A stretch of 64,000 bases of DNA, taken from positions 59,387,816 through 59,451,815 of the forward strand of contig OZ024938.1 in NCBI GenBank assembly GCA_964017235.1, given 5' to 3'. Position numbers and translations under genes: made by a program. The DNA is from Sabellastarte sp. h YS-2021. Taxonomy: Eukaryota > Annelida > Polychaeta > Sabellida > Sabellidae. The notes beneath the pieces were generated by a model, which worked only from the letters and a program-made list of their open reading frames with translations, searched no databases and had not been told where the DNA came from. Of the stretch, positions 46,601-56,762 are shown in pieces. Every line of letters begins with the position of its first letter. The stretch's first letter is position 1.

Positions 46601-46775
46601 TTGAAACATTACAACTACTATAATCACAGATATGTGTTATATATATCTTCCAAAGATTACCACTGTTCAACATCTTTAAAAAAGTAAGCAAAATCCTTTA
46701 AACCACACTTAAATAATATCAGCACTTTCTGTCAATTTGTGATAATTATAACCAAATGTTCACCTGTGAAGCCAT
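40388..46775 (-). CDS. MMADHC: MMADHC: cobalamin trafficking protein CblD (methylmalonic aciduria and homocystinuria type D protein)
   Basis: Eight coding exons on the minus strand (46775-46764, 45805-45676, 44729-44664, 43960-43821, 42914-42821, 42319-42183, 40954-40868, 40612-40388) give 891 nt, 296 codons plus stop, the same length as human MMADHC, with all phases consistent. CblD receives cobalamin with MMACHC (CblC) and directs it to methionine synthase in the cytosol and methylmalonyl-CoA mutase in mitochondria. Diagnostic segments are [12 protein letters not shown] (residues about 206-217), [12 protein letters not shown] and DLGCCKV (248-254). The first Cys (251 here, 261 in human) is the known cobalt-ligating residue. 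The Arg-rich, acid-poor start ([20 protein letters not shown]) fits a mitochondrial leader. An in-frame TAA 15 nt upstream supports the start. The C-terminus runs about ten residues past the human end. Confidence 0.97.
40640..40740 (-). mobile_element. Hairpin-TIR module, truncated copy (MMADHC intron 7)
   Basis: GGAATAACCCTTGACAAACC, then TTCAACATGACACAGTTGTG and TCCACGATTCTGATTGGTT, match one end of the 50134-50385 element. The second hairpin arm is lost. Confidence 0.65.
40868..40954 (-). CDS. MMADHC: MMADHC coding exon 7
   Basis: 87 nt, phase 0 at both ends. Acceptor TTTGTTGTAG, donor CCA|GTATGT. Encodes [18 protein letters not shown] and [11 protein letters not shown], the most conserved stretch of the family. 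Confidence 0.97.
42183..42319 (-). CDS. MMADHC: MMADHC coding exon 6
   Basis: Acceptor TTTGTTCTTCAG, donor CTG|GTCAGC (non-consensus after GT). Encodes [28 protein letters not shown] and [11 protein letters not shown], paralleling the human LTVTQKTKNDMTVWSEEVE region. Confidence 0.95.
42440..42600 (-). mobile_element. 5S rRNA-derived SINE, copy 3 (MMADHC intron 5)
   Basis: The minus strand reads GCCATCTCATCACTGAAGTT, AAGGAGCAAATGGACTATGC and TAGTACTTGGATTGGTGACT, again the 5S internal promoter region. The tail differs from copies 1 and 2 or is lost. Same strand as the MMADHC transcript. Confidence 0.78.
42821..42914 (-). CDS. MMADHC: MMADHC coding exon 5
   Basis: Acceptor TCTTTAACCAG, donor AAAAAAG|GTCAGT. 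Encodes [19 protein letters not shown] and [12 protein letters not shown], and ends in phase 1 to make Asp with exon 6. Confidence 0.95.
43187..43613. mobile_element. hAT-like MITE with 8-bp target duplication (MMADHC intron 4)
   Basis: Ends TAGTGCTGGGAT and ATCCCAGCACTA form inverted termini around 427 bp. The flanks GTTTATAT (43179-43186) and ATTTATAT (43614-43621) match at 7 of 8 positions, as expected for a hAT-type 8-bp target-site duplication. Sub-terminal ACTCGAGTCGTAACTCGG and GTCGAGTCAAATCGAGTTCA repeats are present. Non-coding. Confidence 0.87.
43821..43960 (-). CDS. MMADHC: MMADHC coding exon 4
   Basis: Acceptor CTGTTTTCAG, donor CAGGAG|GTTTGT chosen by phase, since the GTAAGG six bases downstream would break the frame. 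Encodes [18 protein letters not shown] and [20 protein letters not shown], the less conserved middle region. Confidence 0.92.
44070..44155. repeat. Three clustered GGGAATAYGCRTATTCCC palindromes (MMADHC intron 3)
   Basis: AGGGAATATGTGTATTCCCT, AGGGAATACGCATATTCCCT and AGGAATATGCGTATTCCCC lie within about 80 bp. Each is a near-perfect dyad. The first and second are separated by GGGCATCAAAACCA. Confidence 0.85.
44664..44729 (-). CDS. MMADHC: MMADHC coding exon 3
   Basis: 66 nt. Acceptor TCATCCTTCAG, donor CTTCCAG|GTAAGG. Encodes [20 protein letters not shown] and LPG, matching human [21 protein letters not shown]. Confidence 0.95.
45676..45805 (-). CDS. MMADHC: MMADHC coding exon 2
   Basis: Acceptor CCTTACTATAG, donor CATTCAG|GTAATC. 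Encodes [30 protein letters not shown] and the start of the linker. This is the mitochondrial leader region, comparable to human NRARLVSYLPGF. Confidence 0.95.
45822..46382. mobile_element. Hairpin-TIR element, copy in MMADHC intron 1
   Basis: 45822-45981 is a long inverted repeat: GGGGTTATAGGCGATTTTAC and GTAAAATCGCCTATAACCCC are the inner arms, GAAATAGACAAC and GTTGTCTATTTC the outer arms. Next to it, ATTCTAACATGACA (about 45977) and its complement TGTCATGTTAGAAT (about 46361-46374) bracket a 400-bp segment. The right end carries AGCCAATCAGAATCGCGGAC. The same arrangement occurs at 50134-50385. Confidence 0.72.
46764..46775 (-). CDS. MMADHC: MMADHC coding exon 1 (12-nt coding part)
   Basis: ATGGCTTCACAG|GTGAAC encodes MASQ and joins LLRHRSR in phase 0, giving a start that parallels human MANVLCNRARLV. 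An in-frame TAA lies 15 nt upstream. An AG immediately before the ATG means an upstream untranslated exon is possible. Confidence 0.8.
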
Positions 46776-46790
46776 CTGCTTAAATCTTTA

Positions 46791-47793
46791 GTCAGATATC
46801 TCTATCTTCTGGGAAACAATACCTGAAAATATATAAGCCTCGGTCAAAGAATTATTAATTCTGCTAAATGCATGGTCAAAATAGGTATAGCTTTATCAAA
46901 GTTTTTGAAAAAAAGACAATATATAGTGGATAAATTTGGCACTACTGTTACTTTGAAAAATAATCCAAAAAAAGAGCTCAAAATAAAACAAAATTTAAAT
47001 ATGTTGTAGCCTTGGTAAAAGGCAAACAAAGTGAAAGAGCCAAAGATTGTTTTAATTGTTCTACAATTACCTCGCATCCTGAAAAACTGAACACTATGTT
47101 TTTGAATCACAATAATAAAAATGTTATATTTAGACTTTATTGTCACTTTATCGATACTTTTTTTAACCAACTATATAATGCACAATGAAAACCATTCACA
47201 ATCATTAGAAGACCAGGTATTGGCAGGTTGATCTACAGACTGAGTGTTTACAAACAAATTTTAACAGGTGATAAGAGTTAGACTTTAAATTGACTGATTT
47301 CTACATTCAAAACTTGAGTATACACTAAACCTAGCCCATGTATATAAAGTAAATAAGCTATCCAAGCTGAACAGAGATCATACAAGTTTTTGCCATGCAG
47401 TTTTTCTTGTATATTTGTATTCATAAAATGTACTGCATATTCTACAAACAGCATAACTGATAAACCAGGGCACACACGGTATGTACTAAATTCATTGAGT
47501 AATGTAACAGATGTAATACAACACAAGCAGAAGCTTAGCACAGCTGACTCAACCTGAGCTGAGGTAGTCATGTCTAACCTTAAAGTAACTTTATTCCATG
47601 TGATTTAAAGTGGATGTCCATTATTCACTTATTATAAAATTTTATCACTTTCATATCGTTTTGCATTCAGAAGAGTTAAAATTTTGGTGTCCTCTGAAAT
47701 ATGTGCCTGTTAAACAAGTTTCTTTTACCCTTTTCTATGCTAGCAACTGTGTATGTATAGAAATGCTTATATAATTATAAAATGGAAACATTT
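46791..47793. other. Upstream of MMADHC, nothing firm
   Basis: AT-rich. A 108-codon minus-strand frame (46844-47170) is Phe/Ile-rich and unconvincing. No clear promoter motif. Confidence 0.4.
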
Positions 47794-48011
47794 TAGTGAC
47801 AGTATATGAACTCACGCCCTTGTACCTATCATGACCAACCTCAAAGTTTCTTAAAGATTTATATTTTTTGTCCTTTTGATAGAAAATATGTTTGCCAAAT
47901 CATACAACATCAAAAATTTTTAAAAAATACACTAGTAATTGACTGTGTAGTGTGATTGACTTTATTTGGGGGTGGGAATGAATAAGTATATGAGCATGAA
48001 TTGGTCCACTA
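47794..48011. mobile_element. Old copy of the 49673-49893 MITE
   Basis: The left end TAGTGACAGTATATGAACTC, continuing ACGCCCTTGTACC, and the right end GCATGAATTGGTCCACTA align with the ends and interior of the intact copy at nearly the same length (218 versus 221 bp). Heavily mutated. Confidence 0.75.
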
Positions 48012-48678
48012 TATCATATGAAAACATTTTATTTTACACAGTATTTAACAAATTTTAGTTTGTTATCATTATTTGTGGGTTATACCTATTAACGATAAAA
48101 AATTGCAATAATTTCTATCAATAATTTAGTATCGATTTTGAAGAAATTATCTCACGATGAAACATTAACTCTACACCACTATCTCATTAAATTAGTTATC
48201 TTCACTGGCTTCTATGCTTGCTTTCACACATGCACAGAAATTGTTATATTACTACATTCTGAAAATATTATATTTCATTATTTTGAAGCAATATTAACCA
48301 TATTTTTGTTGTTTATTGATAATTAGTGCCAGGGATGAGGCATTAATACTGGTGTTACATCACTGAGACCATTTTACTAAAATACCGAATAGAAATATTA
48401 ATTCCAACATGTCAAATGTTAGTGCACAAAATTACTGGAAAACATGAAATACTGCAAATATCCCATCAATTGGAAGAAATTCTCACATTTTAAGACATTT
48501 TTTTTTTCAAATTTTAAGGCTTTAGACTAAGTTTATAGTGATTTTTAATGAACTTGTTTTGATCAATGCCATTTCCTGTTGACAGCTGGTTCAATTTGTA
48601 AACACTAAAACAAAACAAATTTGTTTCAGTACCCTAGAATTGGAATGGTTTTGCACTGGCGGGATAGAAAATAAAATT

Positions 48679-49118
48679 CAGGAGGTTTCGCTCCACGGAG
48701 GTTTCATTCCACTTTATTAGGGGTTTTGCCCCACATATTTCGCCTTTGGAGCATTTGATCTTCAACTAAATAATCATTATATGTAATGAACTACATCTTC
48801 AAACAGCACCTTTCTTTATAAAATATTGTCAGGAAACCCTTTGGAAATTCATGACCTCATAGTTTACATTCATACATGAATATTAATGAGTTGTACAAGT
48901 GCATGAATTTGAAGTGTTTATCCTTCAACTAAACAGACGCTTCAAAATAGATCTACATCTGCAAAAAGCATTCCTAATAATGGTGAAATTCAATGTCTGT
49001 GGAATAAATGACAAAGTGGCAAAAAATTACAAGCAAAAACCTTCATCTTTGGAATAAAATCTTCCATATAATAGAGTGAAACTTCTGTGGAGCAAAACCT
49101 CCATGGAGCGAAACATCA
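48679..49118. mobile_element. Foldback element (GGAGGTTTCGCTCCACGG ends)
   Basis: The left end GGAGGTTTCGCTCCACGG, continuing AGGTTTCATTCCAC, pairs with the right end, inverted (TGTTTCGCTCCATGGAGG). A block with CATACATGAATATTAATGAG near 48870 resembles repeats at 53400-53800. Confidence 0.7.
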
Positions 49119-49672
49119 TGACATCAGAAAATCTGCTACCATCCAAACCCTAATTACTATAGTGCTCCCTGCTGTTATTTGGCACATTTTGTACCACAGA
49201 AGAACTTTCGATTGCTTTATGTGCACGTATGAATTGGGTAATGTCTATCCGTGATTTATTATTATTTTTTTAAGAACTTATTTCAAAAGGGAACATATTT
49301 ATCGCTACTTCTTCTAGGCATAACTTGGCCGCCACTCATCTGTCAAAAAGACAAATGTGTGGCTGCACAGGGTTTAAAAGTGGTACGTACGTATCATAAA
49401 TCTTATTATAATAGACCATTCAAGAATGATACAGGCCTTTAGATTTATAGAAACTTCAAAATATGATGATGGCGCCCAACGAATGCCTGCGGCCAAGTTA
49501 TGCCTATAGAAGCAGTATAGCCAATGTACGGGTTTTCAATACATTCACATTTTCGATCACTTAAACTGGCCTTACGTCTTGGTGATTCGAGAGTTTTAAC
49601 GTTTTAGTTACGAGCTTATTTCATGTCTAAATATTTTAGTTTGCAATAATTTGGATGTGTTTTATGAAACTA
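49119..49672. other. Intergenic, nothing recognised
   Basis: A 63-codon frame at 49251-49442 shows no recognisable feature. Confidence 0.35.
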
Positions 49673-49893
49673 TAGTGGTGGTGGACCAATTCACGCCCGG
49701 GTACCAATTCAGGCCCACCCTCAATTTTCTTGAAGACTTATTATTTTTCATTGAGAAGATGTGTACCACATCGTAGATAATCATCAAATGGATCATTTAC
49801 ATTTGTAATTTATTGTTTAACTGTGATTGATTTGGCTAAATTTAGGGGTGGGCCTGAATTGGTACCCGGGCGTGAATTGGTCCACCACCACTA
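49673..49893. mobile_element. MITE with perfect 48-bp TIRs
   Basis: The first 48 bases (TAGTGGTGGTGGACCAATTC to AATTCAGGCCCACCC) are exactly repeated inverted at the right end. The element is 221 bp with an AT-rich interior. The TA at each edge suggests a Tc1/mariner-type target site. Identical arms imply a recent insertion. An old copy lies at 47794-48011. Confidence 0.92.
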
Positions 49894-50133
49894 AATACCA
49901 AAGCACCATTTTATGTTACAAAAGTGAAAATTGATACTCTTATACCCAAGAAGAACGGCCATACTCGAATCAACAAGACCCTCAAATCAAGGATACTTGA
50001 CTATATAAACTCAGTCTCATTTTTGGATGACGTTTTGATATTTTAGAATGAGCATGCAGTGACACTGAATCAGAGACCTCGTGGCTTTAATTTTATTTAT
50101 TTCTGATAATTTTGGTTGTGTACGTTTGGATAC

Positions 50134-50385
50134 TCATCATTCTAACATGACACGGATGTGTCCTCGATTCTGATTGGCTAAACGACGAAATCCTTCCCTG
50201 GTAAAATACAGCATAACCAAGTGACTCACTATTATCGCTCATTATGGCTGTCGTAACAATGAACGTTTTACAGTAAAATTTGCAATAATTATTCATCTTA
50301 AAATAATTTGTCATGTTAGAATAGGAATAACCCCCTCGTATACCGTGGTTTGGTCAGGGGTTATTCCTATATTCTCCATTTGCAG
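50134..50385. mobile_element. Hairpin-TIR element, best copy
   Basis: ATTCTAACATGACACGGATG with GTGTCCTCGATTCTGATTGG opens the element, and TGTCATGTTAGAAT closes a segment of about 190 bp near 50325. A hairpin follows directly: GGAATAACCCCCTCGTATAC, then CGTGGTTTGGTCAGGGGTTA and TTCC. Its 11-bp arms are GGAATAACCCC and GGGGTTATTCC. The copies at 45822-46382 and 40640-40740 share both parts. Confidence 0.72.
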
Positions 50386-51928
50386 GAAACACCGGAACCA
50401 ACACAAACTTTGCACGCTCACCTGAAAGACTGTCCCTCGGCCACAAAATAAAGGTTTCAAGTCACAGTTAAAAAATAAACATAAAACACACTCTGGTTAC
50501 AGATATTTGGTATATATAGAAGTTTTCTGATAAAATAAGTTGGAATACAGTACTTTTATATTTTTGCAAGGCCAAAAGCTGCTGTAACTAGATTTTCTTC
50601 GTTTTTGCCGAAAGGTGGGTTCTTATTAAATCATGTAAAGTCCCGAGGAATTTAATTTTATATAAAAAAAAACACACACTGGTGAGTGAACCCTTTTGAG
50701 ATCATTCGATATATCATTTGCTGCTTTTAAGTTTTATCAAATTTTAAATTCCTGATATACATAATATGCAGCTTCCTGCATGATGATGTTACTTGGCATA
50801 AATCTCAATTTGTTACAAACTGGAAAACAGAATATTTATTGACCATTTCATTATAAATTAATATAAAAATTGTATTATTAAAATTGGTTTATGCTAGTTC
50901 AACACATTTTTACTTGTGTTTGCATCACTTCATATTTTAATCCAAAGAAATCCATGTAAACTGTCTTAAAGCAAGCAATATATTTTAAGGTTTCTGTGTC
51001 CAAGTTATGACAAATTATGACCACAAACAATACTCTGAGCGATATGGTTTCTCAATTTTCTGCAAAAATTAATATCCAAATATTTAAGATTCCATTTAAT
51101 CATTCTGAAACAATAGGAAGTGATGTGTCTATTATTGTCTCAAAGAATTAAATGGACCATAATGCAATTGAACGAGTGGGAGTGAGTTTTGTTTGTTTAA
51201 TTATTGGTTAATAGCTATTCTTTCTGACTCTCCCTCAAAAATTGTTTTTGGGGAAGATACTAGGAATATAAGGATTGAGTAAATAAGGTGATCAGAAGTG
51301 ATAAGAAGTGATATCCTACTTTTGGAAGGCATTCAAGTGCAATGTAAAAAAATTACAAAGGTATTCTATGGCATTGCTTGATCTCTTTGGTAACAATTAA
51401 CATTATCCATAATGGATGGGTTTTCAATATGACAACATGAATGGACAATGATTAATATCAAAATCGATGCAACAAAAGTTATTGGACATACATAACAACA
51501 AAATTAAACATACATAACTAATCTCTGGTTCAATGTGACTCCATATTTATTCTAAAATATTGTAAAACTGACCTCGAAGAGGAGGCTGGGAGCCTATAGT
51601 TTAATAAAAAAATGAGAATAGATCAAAAACATGCATTTGGCTATAGCTTCCACAAATTGAGAAAACAAATTTTTCCAAACAAGTCCCAGTATGATCCTGG
51701 CTGAAAAACAGGGCATACACCACAACTTTGATATTTGAAAACAACTTTTTAATCTATTCTGATGCACTTAGTGTGGTTAATTTTGAGTTAAAACATCATT
51801 TAGTCTTTTGGGTTTTTTTCTTTTATTCAAATTATATTTGTGTAGACTTGTGCATAATAATAAATGGTACAAAAAATGGGTCAGGTAATATCTTTGTACA
51901 TTGTTATCTATAGGATGCCTATATGTAG
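50386..51928. other. Intergenic, possible untranslated exon only
   Basis: A good minus-strand donor context, CTTTCAG|GTGAGC, ends at 50422 after GGCCGAGGGACAGT. It could belong to an untranslated MMADHC exon, but nothing else supports this. The rest is AT-rich with no gene. Confidence 0.2.
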
Positions 51929-52085
51929 GTCCCCAGTGGCACAGTGCTTAGCAAGTTTGGTACCTAATTTCAGACTCTTGCCTCTGTGTTGGTTCAACTC
52001 TCACAAGGTGCAATGCAGAGGATCTGTCCAGATATGACCCTGGCTGTTGAATGGGATGTAAAACATCAACTTTGACTTTGACCAA
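51929..52085 (+). mobile_element. tRNA-derived SINE, family 3
   Basis: CCCCAGTGGCACAGTGCTTA, TTGGTTCAACTCTCACAAGG, AGAGGATCTGTCCAGATATG and ACCCTGGCTGTTGAATGGGA match the 25431 copy block for block. The tail is near GATGTAAAACATC. Confidence 0.8.
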
Positions 52086-52769
52086 ATACTTATTTGAAAA
52101 ATAATTCCCATGTTCAGGTGGGTGTTTCAGTACTTACTATACTTGCCAGAATTTACTGGAAGATACTTTTTTCTATTTGAATGGTAGCTTCCAGGTAAAC
52201 AAGTAAGTACTGAAGTGATGGACACATCTCCTCTCATTTTACAGTAAGTCGCGTGATAAAACAAAGAAAAAGGGAAGTGATCACATCTTTTATTGTAGAA
52301 TTGTTATTGAAAGTCACAATAATTGTTAAAATTTTTATTATTAAAATATCAGTCAATAGCTATGAAAGAGATAAAACATTTACACCTTTCCCACACTTAA
52401 TTAAGATTAAATAAGTTGTTTCCTCTGGCAAAAAACAGGAGTAACCGACTTGAAATCAATTTAATTAACTTTACCACAGAAAATATATTATGTGCACACC
52501 CCTATATTATTGAATGGTTTATGCAACAATTACACAATTTTCATATTAATTTATGAGTTTACATGTAAAGTTATTGATTAAAAGTGGGCCAATTGGGAAC
52601 CTCTAATACCTCCAAGTACCCATGAGGAATCAACCTCATTTATAAAATAACTACTAATCAGACTTAAAAGAAATGACATGATAGGGAATCACTCACATTT
52701 TTCATTTTTGTGGTAGAGTTTCCACTAAGTACTAGTTGTTACTGCGCATGTGGGCAGAGCTTATTTTAC

Positions 52770-52890
52770 TTACCACAAATTTTCCCATGCGAATGACCCA
52801 AGTGTGTCCTTTCATCCTTTCTTTACATTTTACCTAAATGAAGAAATATTAGGGTCATTTGCGTGGGAACATTTGCAGTGGTGCTAGAAA
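52770..52890. repeat. Short inverted repeat
   Basis: CAAATTTTCCCATGCGAATG followed by ACCC pairs imperfectly with AGGGTCATTTGCGTGGGAAC about 70 bp later. Probably a decayed foldback element. Confidence 0.55.
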
Positions 52891-53389
52891 ACGTTATCAT
52901 TATTGATGCAATCTTACAAATCTTGGATTTGCAGTGGTGCTATAAAACTTAGTAATTTTGCACTCATACAAAAAAGGGTTATTCATAAAATGTAACTCAT
53001 TAATATGGGCATTTATAGAGTCATTATGCATTCATTCAAGTCCTGGATCATAAGAAATTATGAGGTCACTTTTATGTAGCACCCCTGCTGATCCGAGATT
53101 AACATGGGTTCATGATGGCTGTTTTATAGCACCCATATGAATTCGAGAATGATATAAATTCATAATGACACTTTTACAGCACCACTGTAATCCATCATTT
53201 TATGGACAGATTTCTAATTAGAAATATGTAATATATTTTTTATGGACAGATTTCTTTTTAGAAATATAAATATGATTCAAATAATTTGTTTATTTTGCAG
53301 GGGTGATATGAAGGTGTCATCATGCACCCATATAATTCTCAGATTAGCATATGTGTTATGAGGTGAGATGGACAATGCATGTTTACGTG

Positions 53390-53800
53390 TTCAGTTAAGT
53401 CTGTGACCTCATATTTTGTCATGAATATTAATGATTTGGGTGCTATGGCACCTGGGTTTAATTGAAATCTCTAGTAAGTTGTCGATGCCGCAAATATTTC
53501 ACCAAGAAATGATATATATGTGATTCTCAGATAACAGTTTAAAGTATTTGATCTTTGTGGAGGCTTCTATTTTACAAAATATTGCTGGAAAATCCCTGGG
53601 GAAATCCATAATCTCATATCTTCTCATGAATATTAATGGTTTGGATGCTATGGCCGTGATTACTCGAGTTTTAAATGTTAGATATTTATCCAAGCTTCAG
53701 TTTTATAAATTATTGCTAGACAAGGCAAGGAAATCTGTTACCTCATATCTCCTCATGAATATTGATAACTTGGGTGTTATGGTCGTGCATCGCACCCCAT
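53390..53800 (+). repeat. Three direct repeats keyed by CTCATGAATATTAATG
   Basis: CCTCATATTTTGTCATGAAT (near 53407), CTCATATCTTCTCATGAATA (near 53611) and CTCATATCTCCTCATGAATA (near 53741) are each followed by a TTTGGATGCTATGGCCG-like stretch. Preceding TATTGCTGGAAAATCCCTGG and TATTGCTAGACAAGGCAAGG also correspond. A related block lies in the 48679 element. Confidence 0.65.
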
Positions 53801-54789
53801 CGAACCGCATCGCACCTCTCCGATAGCACCTTCGGAAGTCCTGGTTTTATAATGCACCAGTCGGCCTTGAACTTAAAGGAATTGTAAACAAAGATAATAT
53901 TAGAAGTACTTCCAAGCGTCTTGAGGTCATAACTAATGTTTCTTGGATAGAAGAGTAAAATTAACAATATGTATTAACTTTTGTGTAGAATGATATTATG
54001 TCTCTTTCTACAGAGTGGCGTAGTAATAAAATAGTTACATTATCGCCCAGACAGGATGTGCACAGGGTGCACCCCATTTGTACAGTACATGGGTTAGCAT
54101 GAAGTGGGTCAATTGTTCAGGAAATTCTACCAAATAAAAGTTTCCTGTATTCCTGTATCATGAAATTTTTGGGAAAGTTTTACAGTACATATTTAAATTA
54201 TAAAAGATCAGATTGTGATGTTTTGATGTCTGTTAAATTTAATAATTTAAATTATTAAAAAATAAATTATTGCCCTTCTCATATGAAGGAAAATTCTGAC
54301 TGCAATTACACCATGGCATATTCACAAACCAGATCTATTTATCATGGATTTATTGCCTTTTCTTTCTGGCGAACATTTTTATGTGAACTTTAAGTATAAT
54401 AAATCCAAGAAACACATTGATTTGATCAAAATATGAACATTGGAAAAGTATTTTTGACTGAAAAAGCAACCCACTTCATGAATGTTTGGTGCAGATATTT
54501 TTCAAAGATTTTGTACAAATTTACATTTGAGGGAAAAAGTTATGAACCAATTTTTGCATTTTGTTGCTACTATCACTGCCAAACATAATGTTTCTGGCCA
54601 ATCTACTTTTTACATAGCACTAAAAACACTTGGAAAATCGAACCACTTCATGCTAACCCATGACCTGCGGTAGTGCTCTTTTTGTGCATTAATCTGTCAT
54701 ACCATTAGACGCCATATTGCAATTAATATATTGCAGTTTATACCTATTTAATTACAGCCGTTAACCAGATTTGTATTTATTTAAGCAAA
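53801..54789. other. Intergenic, nothing recognised
   Basis: AT-rich with short frames only. Confidence 0.35.
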
Positions 54790-55090
54790 TAGTGGTGGCT
54801 TTCTACCAGTAAACGCCCGTCCTTTAGGTAATATTTAAAATTTATATTATATTAGCAGGTTTGTCATGTATTCTTCTTAAACAAAAATATCAAATGATAC
54901 ACAGTACAATTAATGCTTTGATTATGCTGTTCAATATTTCTTTTAAAGTGTTATATGTTGACAATATATATCTCTATTATCGGCCTTTTTATTACCGCTA
55001 ACCGGAAATACCAGTGAATGCCCATTTTGTTTGCAAATAGGGGCATTTGTCGTTGACCTCTAATAAAGATGTATAAGGTGAGTGTTCACT
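54790..55090. mobile_element. MITE-like block, left copy
   Basis: Starts AGTGGTGGCTTTCTACCAGT and continues AAACGCCCGTCC. It contains TATATTAGCAGGTTTGTCAT and AACCGGAAATACCAGTGAAT, and ends at GAGTGTTCACTGGTAGGCTG. A parallel block at 56040-56355 has the same order of segments. Confidence 0.65.
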
Positions 55091-56030
55091 GGTAGGCTGT
55101 CGTTCAGTGGTAGAATACCAGTAATGGTAGGGGATATATGTCCAACAGCTGTGTAAGCAACATTGATATCACTGCTACCACACCCAACCATTGTGTATGC
55201 TAGCAGTTGTATTGGCCTAGTGTACCCAACTGCTGTGTTCATAAGATCTGTATCACTGCTAGTGTACCCAGTGGCTTTGTATACTAGATCTATATATCAC
55301 TGCTAGTGTATGCAATGGCTGTGTACCCAAGATTTATTTTATGGCTAGCATCCCCAGTGGCTGTGTACAGTACTGGCACACCCAACCACCCTGTACTCAA
55401 GGCAGTGAACTCTGTTCCTAATGGTTGTGCACCCAAGATCAATATCATTGCTATCATACCCAGCGGCTGTGTACACTAGCATTGATATCGGTTTAGTGTA
55501 CCCAGTGGTTGTGTACACAAGATCTATATCACTGCTAACAGCCTAACATACCCAACAACTCCAAATCTTTTAAAGCATACCCAGTTTCTCAGTACCCAAG
55601 GCAGTAAACAGTTTGTACTCAATCGTTGTGCACTCAATATCAGTGCCTTTTACAGTGTACTCAGCAGGTCCATACCCAAGGCATTATGAAGTAATTAGTT
55701 TCCAAGGAAACTTTTTAAGAAGTCTGAAATGGGCCAAGGATTACTTTCTGAATCAAAATTATTGGGCTTGGCATAGCTGTGCACTGAGACAGCTCTATTT
55801 GTGGGCAGAATAAATCAGTAATTGTTACATTTTGACAAAATTTGAAGGACATGTCAGAAATGAGCTAAGGAAGAAGTGATGGAAACTCAGGTATACTAAC
55901 AATCATATAGAACTAGCAGTAACATATATCTTGCATACACAGGTACACTAACCATTATATAGAACTAGCAGTGATATACATCTTGCATACACAGCCGTTG
56001 GGTACGCTAGATATCACTACTGGTGTGCAC
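55090..56030. repeat. Degenerate minisatellite with a strand switch
   Basis: From about 55090 to 55680 the unit is roughly TAGTGTACCCAGTGGCTGTG followed by TACACAAGATCTATATCACT, with about ten decayed repeats of around 45-70 bp. From about 55890 to 56030 the same unit is read in the opposite direction (TAGCAGTGATATACATCTTG, CATACACAGCCGTTGGGTAC). The short frames here are artefacts. Confidence 0.8.
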
Positions 56031-56039
56031 AGCCTTGAG

Positions 56040-56355
56040 TAAATAACCACTCCATTAGTTAATATTTTAAATTTAAAGTATATTAGCAGCTTCATTTTTT
56101 ATTCTTCTTTTACAAACTGATTGTCAAATGATGCACTGCAATTAATAATTGGAGTACTTTTTGTTAGATTTGTTTCAAAGTCATATATTTTCAGAAATTG
56201 TTTCCATTACAAGCTGGTTTAAAGCAAAACCGGAAATACCAATGTGTCTATTTTGTAGACTCGGGAAAGCATTTTTCCTTGACTTCTAACTAAGAAATGT
56301 ATATATGGTGGGCTTTTACTGGAACGCGGGCCCTCACTAGTAGAAAGCCACTATA
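56040..56355. mobile_element. MITE-like block, right copy
   Basis: Direct-orientation relative of 54790-55090 (TATATTAGCAGCTTCATTTT, AACCGGAAATACCAATGTGT). It ends with TAGTAGAAAGCCACTATA, the inverted partner of the left block's AGTGGTGGCTTTCTACCAG. Confidence 0.65.
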
Positions 56356-56762
56356 GATATACACAAAAGAATCTATCAGCTGTGTCCCTGCCTCTCATTT
56401 TCTGTTTGAAAAAAGTAACACACCAACCAACACCAAAGTATTAGTAAAAGTATACTTTTAACAAATTTAACTTTTTTTCAGAATGAAATGGGGAACCATT
56501 CATGAGAAACAGTGGCTATTGATCTGATCCCCCTTTCGTCAAAAATATATTCTGTCGAAAAGGTCCCTTACATTATAATTGACAAAAATTAGTTGAATAC
56601 AAATAAAGTGAAAACTATAGGTACCTGATTCTGACTATCCAACCAATCAGAATTATGCAGATTTATTTCAAGTGTAACTGAAATGATGTTTATTTTATTG
56701 TTTCTTCAGTTGCAGAAATGCTGTTTGTGAAATAGTGCAGCAGATTTCCAGCTTTGTGTCAG

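Noticed and set aside
46844-47170. 108-codon minus-strand frame upstream of MMADHC
   Set aside because: Low-complexity hydrophobic translation with no family resemblance. The MMADHC start is already set by an in-frame stop.
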